DNA from: Bog-950 sp044225825
GTDB taxonomy: Bacteria; Bacteroidota; Bacteroidia; Chitinophagales; LD1
Direction of reading: 5' to 3'
Length of the DNA: 64,000 nucleotides
NCBI GenBank assembly: GCA_044225825.1
Contig: JBGAIB010000011.1
Span: 1-64,000, forward strand
Positions 1 to 8,639 of the stretch are shown in pieces. Under the pieces are notes generated by a model, which had not been told where the DNA came from, searched no databases, and saw nothing but the letters and a program-made list of their open reading frames with translations. Position 1 is the stretch's first letter, and each line of letters begins with the position of its first letter. The position numbers and the translations under genes were made by a program.

Positions 1-1
1 A

Positions 2-139
2 GTAAGCAGCGAGACGTTTGGTAAAACAAGCATCTACAGCCGCCAGTTGAACAACCTGGATGCAGGCTATGTGATTGTAAGCGTTAAGAACGCCGATGGC
101 ACCTTAACCAAAAAGGTATTCATCAGCAATAACAAGTAA
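2..139 (+). CDS. 3' end of a secreted protein with a T9SS type A sorting domain (partial)
   Basis: An open frame enters from the left edge and ends in TAA at 137-139, giving 45 residues. The residues read as the last part of a Por-secretion (type A) C-terminal domain: the LDAGYVIVSV strand matches the usual L.aG.Y.v.v..., followed by a lysine-rich tail (TKKVFISNNK) close to the end. In Bacteroidota this domain sends proteins through the type IX secretion system for surface attachment or release. The passenger domain lies outside the window, so the function of the whole protein is unknown. A strong terminator follows within 25 bases. Confidence 0.75.
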   Translation, partial: VSSETFGKTSIYSRQLNNLDAGYVIVSVKNADGTLTKKVFISNNK

Positions 140-162
140 TTACTACAAGTAAATCTTAATTG

Positions 163-192
163 AAAGCCCCGGTAAAAACCGGGGCTTTTTTA
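163..192 (+). terminator. Rho-independent terminator of the upstream T9SS gene
   Basis: A perfect 10-bp stem (AAAGCCCCGG with CCGGGGCTTT, loop TAAAAA) is followed by a T-run. It begins 23 bases after the stop of the partial gene. The bases from 193 to 336 hold no gene that I can recognise. Confidence 0.9.
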
Positions 193-336
193 TTGCTATC
201 TGGCTAGTGTTCGTGGTTTACAAGCCTGTTTAGTGGGGGTAGCCTTATTGTTATAATAGGGGATTGTACGATGTAAACCGTTATGATGTCCATAAAGCAG
301 TGAGGTAAATTACACATGCTAACTTAGGAAGGGAAT

Positions 337-362
337 TAAAAAAGGCTGCCCAATGGCAGCCT
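337..362 (-). terminator. Terminator of valS
   Basis: Read on the minus strand, the stem AGGCTGCC/GGCAGCCT with a 4-base loop runs into a T-run. It lies 24 bases beyond the valS stop codon. Confidence 0.85.
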
Positions 363-385
363 AATGAATATTATACTGGAGGTGC

Positions 386-3013
386 TTAATTAAGAGCAGC
401 TATACTTTGCTCCAAAATCTCGATCTTCTTAAGAGCATCACTGCGCTTTTTACGCTCGGTATCTATTACCTGCGGCGGTGCGCTTGAAACAAACTTTTCA
501 TTGCTCAGTTTTTTGTCAACCGAGGCAAGAAAACCTTTAGCGTATTCCAACTCCTTTTGCAGTTTTTCCAATTCATCACCCGTATTTAATACCTCGCCGG
601 TAACTACAAAGAACTTATAACCTTTGGCGATAAAGGTTTTGGTGCCGGCAATGTCGGTACTGGTTTCTTCCAGTTTCCCCAACCGGGCAAGTTTTATGAT
701 TTTGGAAATAAATGCATTGAACTTAACTGCATCGGTGCCGGTATAAAAGGCATCTACAGTTTCGGTATTTTTCTTGTTAGCCTTTGCCCGTACCTCACGC
801 AGATTAGTGATTACCTCAAAAGCCAGGGCTGCTTCGGCAACCAGTGCTGTGTTTACCGTGCTGGCAGCCGGCCATTGACCGATACAGATGCTATCACCCT
901 CTTTTTTGTCGTTCAGGGCATGCCATAATTCTTCGGTAATAAACGGCATAAACGGATGTAACAGGCGAACGATGGCATCAAATACCTCCAGGGTTTTTTG
1001 ATAAGTTTTGCTATCGATTGGCTTTTGGTAATCAGGCTTAATTAACTCCAGATACCACGAGCAGAAATCATCCCAAATAAACTTGTAAAGCGTCATCAGC
1101 GCTTCGCTCAAGCGGAAGTCTTTAAATGACGCGTTCAGGTCATTAATTGTTTGACTCAGTCGATTTTCGATCCATTCGATGGCCAGAGAGTTTTCAGTAT
1201 TGTTGCCTTCTACAACCTCCCAGCCCTTCACCAGACGCAGGGCATTCCAGAGTTTGTTGCTAAAGTTACGTCCCTGCTCACACAGTTTTTCGTCGAAAAG
1301 AATATCGTTACCCGCCGGTGAGCATAACAGCATCCCCATCCGTACACCATCGGCGCCGTACTTATCAATGAGGTCCAGTGGGTCAGGAGAGTTGCCTAAG
1401 CTCTTGCTCATTTTGCGGCGGAGTTTATCGCGCACAATACCAGTGTAATACACGTTTTTAAAGGGCTTTTGGCCACGCCATTCGTAGCCGGCCATAATCA
1501 TTCGCATTACCCAAAAGAACATGATCTCAGGTGCTGTAACCAGGTCGTTGGTAGGGTAGTAGTAGTTTATATCCTTGTTGTTCGGGTCTTTAAAACCGCC
1601 AAATACCGATACAGGCCATAACCAACTGCTAAACCAGGTATCAACTACGTCTTCGTCCTGTTTCAGATCAGCGAGTGTTAAAGATGCGTTTTGTTGTTGT
1701 GCCTGTACCAATGCCTCCGCGGCAGTTTTTGCCACGGCCACCAGGTTGCCATTTGCATCGTACCAGGCTGGTATGCGCTGGCCCCACCACAATTGCCGGC
1801 TAATACACCAATCTTTGATGTTATCAATCCAGTGTTTGTAGGTGTTTTTGAGGTTGGCTGGGTAGAACTGAATCTCATCGCTCATTACATCCTCCAGCAC
1901 TTGCGGGTTCTTTAGCATGAATTTCTTCATGTCCACAAACCATTGTAACGATAAACGGGGTTCTACCACGGCGTTTGTACGTTCGCTCCGCCCTACCTTA
2001 TTGATGATCTCCTCTGTTTTAAACAGCAGCCCTTCTTCGGTAAGTTTCTCAATCGCTAGTTTTCGGGCTTTAAAACGATCCTCACCAACGAACAAGCCTG
2101 CGGCAGGCGCTACCGTACCATCTTCATTAAAGCAGTCAATAACCGGTAGGTTAAAGCGTTTGCCTATTTCGTAGTCATTACTGTCGTGAGCCGGGGTAAT
2201 TTTTAGTGCTCCCGTTCCAAATTCGATATCTACATAGTTGTCGGCAATTACGGGCACTTCGCGGTTAACCATTGGCACCATTACTGTTTTGCCAATAAGA
2301 TGTTTGTAGCGCTCATCGTTCGGATTTACGCAAACAGCTACGTCGCCCATAATTGTTTCAGGCCGAACAGTTGCAACTGCCAGGTAATCTTCGCTATCCT
2401 TAAGCTTATATTTTACATAGTATAAGGCGCTTTTCTCCTCCGTGTGCAATACCTCTTCATTGCTTAAAGTAGTTTTGGCCTGTGGGTCCCAGTTAATCAT
2501 GCGCATGCCACGGTAAATCAATCCCTTTTTATAAAGGTCGATAAACACATCCAGCACCGCCTCGCTTAATTCAGGCTCCATGGTAAAACGGGTGCGTTGC
2601 CAATCGCAACTGGCTCCCAGTTTTTTCAATTGCTCCAGAATAATGCCGCCGTATTTTTCTTTCCATTCCCAGGCATACTTCAAAAACTCTTCGCGACTCA
2701 GTTCGCTTTTTTTAATGCCGCGTTCGCGCAGCATAGCCACTACCTTTGCCTCGGTTGCAATCGAGGCATGGTCCGTTCCCGGTACCCAGCAGGCGTTTTT
2801 ACCCTCCATACGGGCTTTGCGCACCAATATGTCCTGTATGGTGTTGTTCAACATATGCCCCATGTGTAATACGCCTGTTACATTAGGCGGGGGTATTACA
2901 ATGGTAAATGGTTCCCGGTCATCGGGTTCCGAATGGAAGTAGTTATTCTTCAGCCAATAGCTGTACCACTTATCTTCTGTTTGTTTGGGGTCGTAGGTTT
3001 TTGCTAATTCCAT
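386..3013 (-). CDS. valS: Valine--tRNA ligase
   Basis: Charges tRNA-Val with valine in the cytoplasm. At 875 residues it is a full-length class Ia synthetase of the shorter type. The HIGH-type ATP motif is at residues 50-53 (HMGH, after PPPNVTGV) and KMSKS is at 534-538. Between them lies the CP1 editing domain, with its GTGALKITPAHDSNDYEIG stretch near 266-284. The last ~70 residues form the charged coiled-coil arm that is typical of ValRS. The start is an ATG, and the gene stands alone with its own downstream terminator. No frameshift is seen. Family identity is essentially certain. Confidence 0.98.
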   Translation of the reverse strand: MELAKTYDPKQTEDKWYSYWLKNNYFHSEPDDREPFTIVIPPPNVTGVLHMGHMLNNTIQDILVRKARMEGKNACWVPGTDHASIATEAKVVAMLRERGIKKSELSREEFLKYAWEWKEKYGGIILEQLKKLGASCDWQRTRFTMEPELSEAVLDVFIDLYKKGLIYRGMRMINWDPQAKTTLSNEEVLHTEEKSALYYVKYKLKDSEDYLAVATVRPETIMGDVAVCVNPNDERYKHLIGKTVMVPMVNREVPVIADNYVDIEFGTGALKITPAHDSNDYEIGKRFNLPVIDCFNEDGTVAPAAGLFVGEDRFKARKLAIEKLTEEGLLFKTEEIINKVGRSERTNAVVEPRLSLQWFVDMKKFMLKNPQVLEDVMSDEIQFYPANLKNTYKHWIDNIKDWCISRQLWWGQRIPAWYDANGNLVAVAKTAAEALVQAQQQNASLTLADLKQDEDVVDTWFSSWLWPVSVFGGFKDPNNKDINYYYPTNDLVTAPEIMFFWVMRMIMAGYEWRGQKPFKNVYYTGIVRDKLRRKMSKSLGNSPDPLDLIDKYGADGVRMGMLLCSPAGNDILFDEKLCEQGRNFSNKLWNALRLVKGWEVVEGNNTENSLAIEWIENRLSQTINDLNASFKDFRLSEALMTLYKFIWDDFCSWYLELIKPDYQKPIDSKTYQKTLEVFDAIVRLLHPFMPFITEELWHALNDKKEGDSICIGQWPAASTVNTALVAEAALAFEVITNLREVRAKANKKNTETVDAFYTGTDAVKFNAFISKIIKLARLGKLEETSTDIAGTKTFIAKGYKFFVVTGEVLNTGDELEKLQKELEYAKGFLASVDKKLSNEKFVSSAPPQVIDTERKKRSDALKKIEILEQSIAALN

Positions 3014-3125
3014 ATATGGTATGTATGTACTGGTGTTTTTGAATTTCAGCCCCGAAATTAATTTTTTCCTCCACTGGCAGTTTCCCGGGTATCAACTGCA
3101 GGCCTGTATGTCAGGTTTCATTTAA

Positions 3126-3157
3126 GCAAAAAGCCCCCTGCGTTAGCAGAGGGCTTT
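3126..3157 (-). terminator. Second terminator-like hairpin upstream of valS
   Basis: A 12-bp stem (AAAGCCCTCTGC with GCAGGGGGCTTT, one mismatch, 4-base loop) is followed on the minus strand by a short T-run. It could back up the terminator at 3302-3342 or insulate valS from upstream transcription. Confidence 0.65.
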
Positions 3158-3301
3158 GGTATAGTAGTTACAAGACTATTTCAACCCCTCCGCAGGCAGC
3201 AGACAACGACTGAAACGACTTGCTTTTTGTTCTTCATGTATCAAGTATACGGCAATTTGCGGTGTTATACAAACGATTGTTTCTGAAAGGCTATTCAATG
3301 G

Positions 3302-3342
3302 GTAAAAAAATAAACCCCTGCCCGTTCCCTGGGACAGGGGTC
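3302..3342 (-). terminator. Terminator of the alpha-oxoamine synthase gene
   Basis: On the minus strand, ACCCCTGTCCC pairs with GGGCAGGGGT (one bulge), and TTTATTTTTTTA follows. It begins about 25 bases past the stop of the gene ending at 3366. Confidence 0.8.
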
Positions 3343-3365
3343 TTAAGTATAAAACCAATCTACCC

Positions 3366-4670
3366 TTAAGCGATTTTGCGAAGCAGCCCGGCATCGGTAG
3401 CCTCTGCTTTTACAGGTTGGGCCGGTTGCATGGAGAATGCCTCGTATATCTGATCCATGCTGTAGTTCTCCTCTTTCATAAACTTAGGCAGCGCGTATGC
3501 AATCAGTTCCAGCAGGCGGTGAATATCCTGCAGGGTATGGTGGCGTGTAACCACAATACGCATGCCTGTATTTTTCATAGGCACAACCGGGAAAATAATG
3601 TGGTTGGCATATTGTCCTTCATTCATCAGGAAAGAGGAAAGTTTATAACCTATCTCGTTGGTGCCAGTGCCTATATAAAAAATAGGCTTCAGGTCGTTAT
3701 TCACAACCGGCAAGCCTAAGCGGCTGGCAGTTTGTGTAAAGTAGAACATCCGTTCATACAGATCGCTCTGCATACCTTCAATTTCATCGCTGAGGTGAAT
3801 TTTAGCAGAAGCAATGCTGGCAGCTAAAACGGCAGGTTGAAGAGGTCCGGAGAAAATCAATGAACTACCGCAGTTGCGGATAAATTCTTTGGTTTCGTTA
3901 TCGTTGAATACCAAGGCGCCACCGCAGCTTCCGAAGCCTTTTGCCAGGCTGGAAGTTAAAATCATACGCGGGTGGAAAGGCATTTTCGCCAGTGTATAAC
4001 CACGGCCGTGTTTGCCAATCCAGCTCATACCGTGGGCATCATCCACATATACATTAAACTGATCATAACGATTTAACAAATCCTGGATATCGCCAACAGG
4101 TGATGGGTCGCCCAGCATGGAATATATGCCGTCGAACATATACCATACTCGTTCGTGGTTCTGGCGCAATATCTGGATACGGGTTTCAAGGAAATCAATC
4201 CGGCTGTGTTTCAGTGTTTCCACGTGCACACCTTCGGGTTTAACCATCTGAACAGCATTTTTAATACTATTGTGGCATTGGGCATCCATAATTATAGCAT
4301 CACCGGGGCCCATTATCAAGGGAATAACGGAAAGGTGGCCTAAACTTGTAGTGGCCGCCAGCAGGGTTGGCTTGCCAAAAATTTCAGAAAGCATGCTTTC
4401 CAGTTCTTCGTACATGCCTAATTGAGCGGAACTGCGGGAGCAGGAGAACTGTGTTCCGAACCGTTCAATGGCCTCAATAGAAGCCTTTTTTAGCCTTGGG
4501 TCGGTTTCCAAACCCATGTAGCTGCACGAACCGAAGTAAACGTACTCCTTGCCTTTAACTGTAATGTGTTTACCGTCAAAGCTTTCGTTGTCGATGTTTA
4601 ACTGGATCAAACCAAGCTCTTTACTCTTGTTCATTAGCTTGTTGATCTGGTCGCTAAATTCTTTTCTCAT
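3366..4670 (-). CDS. Alpha-oxoamine synthase family PLP enzyme
   Basis: A 434-residue fold-type I PLP enzyme of the family that condenses an amino acid with an acyl thioester (BioF, Kbl, serine palmitoyltransferase, CqsA). The PLP-binding Asp/His sit in VYVDDAHG (about 208-214), and the Schiff-base lysine is in SSLAKGFGSCGG (K244). The SLAK-x-F form resembles the CAI-1 synthase CqsA as well as BioF-like enzymes. The longer frame opens with a TTG at 4694; the ATG at 4670 fits the family and lies 21 bases after a perfect -7 box. It is divergent from a six-TM sensor kinase. The substrate cannot be told from sequence: an alpha-hydroxyketone signal, a sphingoid/sulfonolipid base or aminoketobutyrate are all possible. 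Confidence 0.85.
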   Translation of the reverse strand: MRKEFSDQINKLMNKSKELGLIQLNIDNESFDGKHITVKGKEYVYFGSCSYMGLETDPRLKKASIEAIERFGTQFSCSRSSAQLGMYEELESMLSEIFGKPTLLAATTSLGHLSVIPLIMGPGDAIIMDAQCHNSIKNAVQMVKPEGVHVETLKHSRIDFLETRIQILRQNHERVWYMFDGIYSMLGDPSPVGDIQDLLNRYDQFNVYVDDAHGMSWIGKHGRGYTLAKMPFHPRMILTSSLAKGFGSCGGALVFNDNETKEFIRNCGSSLIFSGPLQPAVLAASIASAKIHLSDEIEGMQSDLYERMFYFTQTASRLGLPVVNNDLKPIFYIGTGTNEIGYKLSSFLMNEGQYANHIIFPVVPMKNTGMRIVVTRHHTLQDIHRLLELIAYALPKFMKEENYSMDQIYEAFSMQPAQPVKAEATDAGLLRKIA

Positions 4671-4691
4671 AGTACTTCTATTTTGAGGGAT

Positions 4692-4699
4692 CAAAGTTA
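4692..4699 (-). promoter_or_regulatory. -7 box (TAACTTTG) of the alpha-oxoamine synthase gene
   Basis: A perfect match on the minus strand to the Bacteroidota -7 consensus TAnnTTTG, ending 21 bases before the ATG at 4670. No good -33 TTG is present at the usual distance. This would fit an activated promoter with the repeats at 4730-4792 upstream. Confidence 0.6.
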
Positions 4700-4729
4700 C
4701 GGGTGAAGTAAAGAACTGAACGCCTTTAG

Positions 4730-4792
4730 TTTACAATAACTTATGCCCATTTTACAAGTTATACTGTATATTTTACAACATATGCCTTGTAT
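4730..4792. repeat. Three direct repeats TTTACAA-N14 with an exact 21-bp period
   Basis: TTTACAA occurs at 4730, 4751 and 4772, exactly 21 bases apart, which is two helical turns. On the minus strand the repeats lie about 45, 66 and 87 bases upstream of the predicted start of the oxoamine synthase transcript, a common place for activator sites. A two-turn period of direct repeats is what LytTR-type regulators bind, but the motif itself does not clearly match their consensus. Confidence 0.65.
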
Positions 4793-4893
4793 TATGCACA
4801 ATCTACCGTTTGTTTTTGGGTATAAATGAAGGATGCCGGGATAACTTAATTTCTATCTTTACCCGTATAATAACCCTTTAATACCCCCTAAAG

Positions 4894-7401
4894 GTGCTTA
4901 AAAACCGAGTTAAAACCTTATTACAGGAGCATTTCTGGAAGGAGAGGATCGTGTCGGCCCTTATTTTTCTAACCTACGCCCTGGGCAATTTAATTGAATA
5001 TTTTTCCGGTAAGCTTACCGATGATTCGCCTATTTATTGGATTCTGGCACTCATTGTATCGGGGGCCACTTTCATAGTGTCCTTTACAAAGTACAAAAAC
5101 TATACGGCGACCTTTTTTAAGGCTCTGCTCGTATATGTTAATTTTCAGGCAGCTTATGTGTATGGACAAAGTACGGCCGGAAAGGAAGACATAGAATCCT
5201 TTTACCTTATGACTACCTACATTGTATATGTAGTGGTTAGTCAGGTTGCCGATACACGGCGCGAACTCATTATAATTACCCTGTTCGAACTGGCATTTAT
5301 GGCCAGTATGGTATATATCCATTACGATAATCAGCCAATTTTACTTCAGCCCATACAATTGCTGATGTTCAGTTTTGTGGTGGTGGGTAATTTAATCATT
5401 GGTTTTCAGCGCCTGCGTTTAACCCAGGCCAAGGGTGGCGTCAATATCCAGTTTAAAGCTTTAACAGAGAATGCCCGCGATATTCAGAGCATTGTGACCA
5501 AGGATTACAAGTTTGTATATCTAAATCCTTCGGTAAAAGAGATTGCGGGGTATACTGCTGACGAGTTGCTGAAAGAGGGATTGTTAAAATTGGTGGCCGA
5601 AACTGACCGCGATCGGGTTACCGAAGCCCTGCAATTGCTAGCGCAGGATGGCATGCAGAAGAAAAGCGTAGAATACCGCATTATTACCAAAGGTGGAAAC
5701 CCGTTGTGGGTTGAATCCATCTTCAGCAAGTTCATCGGTTCCGGTGACCAGTCCGGTCAATTAATATTTGCCGAAACCAGGGACATTGAAGTGCGCAAAA
5801 AGCTGGAGGAGGAGATTAAGCAGCAATTGCGTATTGAGGAATTGCTTATCAAACACTCGAATACCTTCATCAATGTAACACGAACCGAAATCCATTCGGG
5901 TATTGATCAGGCATTGGGTGAGTTCGGACGAATTTTAGATGCAGATGGCGTATTGGTTTATCGCATATTCGGTAAGTTAAGTGATGAGTTCCGTTCTTCG
6001 AACCAGTGGTTTACGCAGCAGGAGCAGGAGTTGTCGCAGTATTTTAACCTGATCGTTCATATTAATCAGCAATTAATAAGTTTCCTGCGCTCGCTTAATT
6101 CCAATAAAAACTCAAAAGGACAATTTATCGAAGCCTCTGCCCTTTTAGGCGTGGAGGTGCTAAATGCCGATAAAATCACTGATAAGCGTTTTTACATCAT
6201 CCCGTTACAGAGCGGTAATGTTACCAATGGCTTTGTAATCTTCATATTCAATCAGGCTTCACCTATTACGCAAGCCAGCTATTTTGGTCTGGTAGGTAAC
6301 ATGATTGCTAACGCATTTACGCGTTTGCGAACAGAAACCCGACTGCACGAGGCGCAGCTAACCAACGAGTTTATTTTGCGTGCCTTACCTGATTGGTTAT
6401 ACATTGTTGATAAGAACGGAGAGTTTACCGGCACAAATCAATACTCTACACTCGATCCGTATATCCCCGACCATGATCTGGTTGGAAAGAATTTCTATAA
6501 TGTTTTACCGGATCCGGTGGCCATTATGTTTAACGATGCTCTGAACGAAGTAATTGACACGGACTTTTCGCGCTCCTTCGAATACCTGGATACGACCATT
6601 CGGAAAGGACGCTTCTTTAAAGTGATTGTAGCACCGTTTAAGGCCAATGAATATCTGATAATTATCCGGGATGTTAGTGAGTTGAAATTGGCGCAACACG
6701 AATTGGAAACCAAGGCGCGCAAACTGGAGTTATCAAATCGTGAATTAGAAGAGTTTGCCTACGTTGTTTCGCATGATATGAAACAACCGATACGTACAAT
6801 TATCTCTTACCTATCGCTGTTAAAGCGGAAATACCATACCCAAATTGACGAGGAAGGTAAGGAATACATTAACTTCTCGATGGAGGGCGCTAATAAGCTT
6901 AGCGACCTTGTGCGTGATATTCTGCAGTATTCCCGGATGGAACAACAACTGGATTTTGTGCGTGAAATTGACTTGAACGAGACCATGGCAAAAGTGGAGC
7001 GCAACCTTGCTGAAGCTATTAAGACCAATAATGCAACAGTTACCTTTGATCGGATGCCGGTGGTAAAAGGTAACGATACCATGCTTCTGGAACTTTTACA
7101 AAACCTGGTGGAGAACGGTTTAAAATATAACCGTAACGAGCAAAAGCGGGTATCTATTAAGGTTTCGGACAAAGGGCCTTACTGGCAATTTGATGTAACT
7201 GATAACGGTATTGGCTTCGATGAGAAATACAGCGACCAGATCTTTAAAATCTTCAAACGTTTGCACAGTGATAGCGAATTTCAAGGTACCGGTATAGGGT
7301 TGGCCGTTTGCCAAAAGGCGGTGGAGAAGCATGGCGGTAAAATTTGGGCTAATTCTGTGCCTGGCGAGGGTAGCACCTTCCATTTTACCTTACCCAAGTA
7401 G
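4894..7401 (+). CDS. Six-TM, PAS/GAF-containing sensor histidine kinase
   Basis: An 835-residue membrane kinase. Six hydrophobic segments fill residues 19-171, followed by a PAS domain (about 187-300), a GAF-like region (about 315-475), a second PAS-like domain (about 490-597) and a short coiled coil. The HisKA H-box is EFAYVVSHDMKQPIR with phospho-acceptor H627. The HATPase has N-box NLVENGLKYN (about 737-746), G1 DNGIGF and G2 GTGIGLAV, and runs to the C-terminus. The E-E-F-x-Y-V-V-S-H-D H-box is of the phytochrome-like type. Start is a GTG with no convincing ribosome-binding site. There is no adjacent response regulator, so it is an orphan kinase, divergent from an oxoamine synthase gene. 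Confidence 0.93.
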   Translation: MLKNRVKTLLQEHFWKERIVSALIFLTYALGNLIEYFSGKLTDDSPIYWILALIVSGATFIVSFTKYKNYTATFFKALLVYVNFQAAYVYGQSTAGKEDIESFYLMTTYIVYVVVSQVADTRRELIIITLFELAFMASMVYIHYDNQPILLQPIQLLMFSFVVVGNLIIGFQRLRLTQAKGGVNIQFKALTENARDIQSIVTKDYKFVYLNPSVKEIAGYTADELLKEGLLKLVAETDRDRVTEALQLLAQDGMQKKSVEYRIITKGGNPLWVESIFSKFIGSGDQSGQLIFAETRDIEVRKKLEEEIKQQLRIEELLIKHSNTFINVTRTEIHSGIDQALGEFGRILDADGVLVYRIFGKLSDEFRSSNQWFTQQEQELSQYFNLIVHINQQLISFLRSLNSNKNSKGQFIEASALLGVEVLNADKITDKRFYIIPLQSGNVTNGFVIFIFNQASPITQASYFGLVGNMIANAFTRLRTETRLHEAQLTNEFILRALPDWLYIVDKNGEFTGTNQYSTLDPYIPDHDLVGKNFYNVLPDPVAIMFNDALNEVIDTDFSRSFEYLDTTIRKGRFFKVIVAPFKANEYLIIIRDVSELKLAQHELETKARKLELSNRELEEFAYVVSHDMKQPIRTIISYLSLLKRKYHTQIDEEGKEYINFSMEGANKLSDLVRDILQYSRMEQQLDFVREIDLNETMAKVERNLAEAIKTNNATVTFDRMPVVKGNDTMLLELLQNLVENGLKYNRNEQKRVSIKVSDKGPYWQFDVTDNGIGFDEKYSDQIFKIFKRLHSDSEFQGTGIGLAVCQKAVEKHGGKIWANSVPGEGSTFHFTLPK

Positions 7402-7443
7402 TTAGTTTCTCATACCTCGGCTTGCTTGCTGTTTACCGTAAAC

Positions 7444-7451
7444 TATTTTTG
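7444..7451 (+). promoter_or_regulatory. -7 box (TATTTTTG) of the Nudix gene
   Basis: A perfect TAnnTTTG match that ends 11 bases before the ATG at 7463, so the leader would be only a few bases long. Confidence 0.55.
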
Positions 7452-7462
7452 CGGTATTGCTT

Positions 7463-8116
7463 ATGCAGTTCAGTGCGCACATTATTGAGAAATTAAAGCA
7501 GGAACTTACCCTGCCCCTCCCTGATGAGGCTACGCGTTATCGCATGGCACCATCGTACCGACCCAAACTTACAGCCGAACAGATAGCCGCGAACAAACCG
7601 CGTATTAGTGCCGTTCTTATTTTATTATATGAACGGAATGGCTTGCTACAAACAGTATTTATAAAGCGCAAAGCCTATGATGGCGTGCACAGTGCCCAGA
7701 TAAGTTTCCCCGGGGGGAAACGCGATGAAACAGATGCAGACCTGATAGCAACCGCATTGCGCGAAGCAAATGAAGAACTGGGGATTGATGGCAATACGGT
7801 AGAAATTTTGGGCAGTTTAAGCGAGTTATATATTCCGCCCAGTAACTTCCTGGTTTATCCGGCTCTGGGCTATACGAAAATGGCACCTGATTTTATATTA
7901 AATGAATATGAAGTGGATGCGGTAATCGAAATTCCGCTATCCTTCTTTCTGGATAGTGCGAATGTGAATTTGCAGACTGAAATAAGTCTTCACAACGGTA
8001 TGCGTGTTAAAGTTCCAGCCTTTATTTTTCAGAGCCATATTATTTGGGGCGCTACAGCCATTATTTTAAGCGAGTTTGCCTACCTGCTGGAGCAGGCTAC
8101 TAAACCCACAACCTAA
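7463..8116 (+). CDS. Nudix hydrolase, CoA pyrophosphatase-like (NudL type)
   Basis: A 217-residue Nudix protein likely to cleave the pyrophosphate of CoA derivatives or related nucleotides. The Nudix box reads GGKRDE...ALREANEELGI, with the REANEE metal-binding core. Upstream is the NudL/CoAse signature around RKAYDGVHSAQISFPGGK, where the H-x-x-Q-I-S-F-P-G-G form is diagnostic of that subfamily. A TTG two codons upstream is also open, but I use the ATG, which follows a -7 box closely. The next gene begins 10 bases after the stop. Substrate assignment rests on the subfamily motif only. Confidence 0.88.
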   Translation: MQFSAHIIEKLKQELTLPLPDEATRYRMAPSYRPKLTAEQIAANKPRISAVLILLYERNGLLQTVFIKRKAYDGVHSAQISFPGGKRDETDADLIATALREANEELGIDGNTVEILGSLSELYIPPSNFLVYPALGYTKMAPDFILNEYEVDAVIEIPLSFFLDSANVNLQTEISLHNGMRVKVPAFIFQSHIIWGATAIILSEFAYLLEQATKPTT

Positions 8117-8126
8117 ACTAAAGCAT

Positions 8127-8627
8127 ATGTATAACAGCATCAACGATTTTGCCAACGATTGGAAATACGAAAGTGAAAGCACTCTAAAAATATTTAGCGC
8201 GCTTCAGGACAGTATGTTAACTACTAAGGTGCATGAACGTGTACGTACCGCCGGTATCTTGGCATGGCATATAACCCACACCTTAAAAGAAATGATGGAG
8301 CGTTCGGGGTTGGTTATTGATTTAAAACATCAGGAAAGTTATAACGGCGAAACGGTGGCGGAATTGGTTGCATCCTACAAACAGGCTTCAGAAAGTTTGC
8401 TTGCACAGATTACATCCCAATGGACCGATACCACCTTGCAGCAGGAGGATAACATGTACGGAGAAATGTGGAAACGTGGTATCACCTTATCTGTATTGGT
8501 TCATCACCAAATCCACCACAGAGGGCAATTAGAGGTTATTATGCGCATCTGCGGTTTACGGGTGCCAGGTATTTATGGTCCCGCTAACGAGGAATGGGCC
8601 GCAATGGGAATGCCTGCCATGGAGTAA
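8127..8627 (+). CDS. DinB family protein
   Basis: A 166-residue four-helix-bundle protein of the DinB/YfiT superfamily. Candidate metal-ligand histidines are H48 (AWHITHTL), H127 and H131 (VHHQIHHRGQ), the typical H...HxxxH triad with the HRGQ tail. Members of this superfamily include thiol transferases and many uncharacterised enzymes, so no reaction can be named. The open frame extends upstream into the Nudix gene; the ATG at 8127, 10 bases after the Nudix stop, matches the family N-terminus. It is probably co-transcribed with the Nudix gene and convergent with the next gene. Confidence 0.85.
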   Translation: MYNSINDFANDWKYESESTLKIFSALQDSMLTTKVHERVRTAGILAWHITHTLKEMMERSGLVIDLKHQESYNGETVAELVASYKQASESLLAQITSQWTDTTLQQEDNMYGEMWKRGITLSVLVHHQIHHRGQLEVIMRICGLRVPGIYGPANEEWAAMGMPAME

Positions 8628-8639
8628 TCATAAAATATA

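Larger units (their letters stand above)
3014..3365. other. Non-coding gap with two minus-strand terminator hairpins
   Basis: This 350-base gap separates the end of the alpha-oxoamine synthase gene from valS. It holds two intrinsic terminator-like hairpins, both oriented for minus-strand transcription. A minus-strand open frame through it (3176-3394) runs across one hairpin and the end of the next gene and has no protein-like features. I see no RNA gene. Confidence 0.6.

Noticed and set aside
3176..3394. A 72-residue minus-strand open frame after the oxoamine synthase gene
   Set aside because: It runs through an intrinsic terminator and overlaps the end of the real gene; the sequence has no protein-like pattern.
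4730..4792. The 21-bp spaced repeats as a CRISPR remnant
   Set aside because: Only 7 bases repeat, the period is 21 and there are no cas genes; operator sites fit better.
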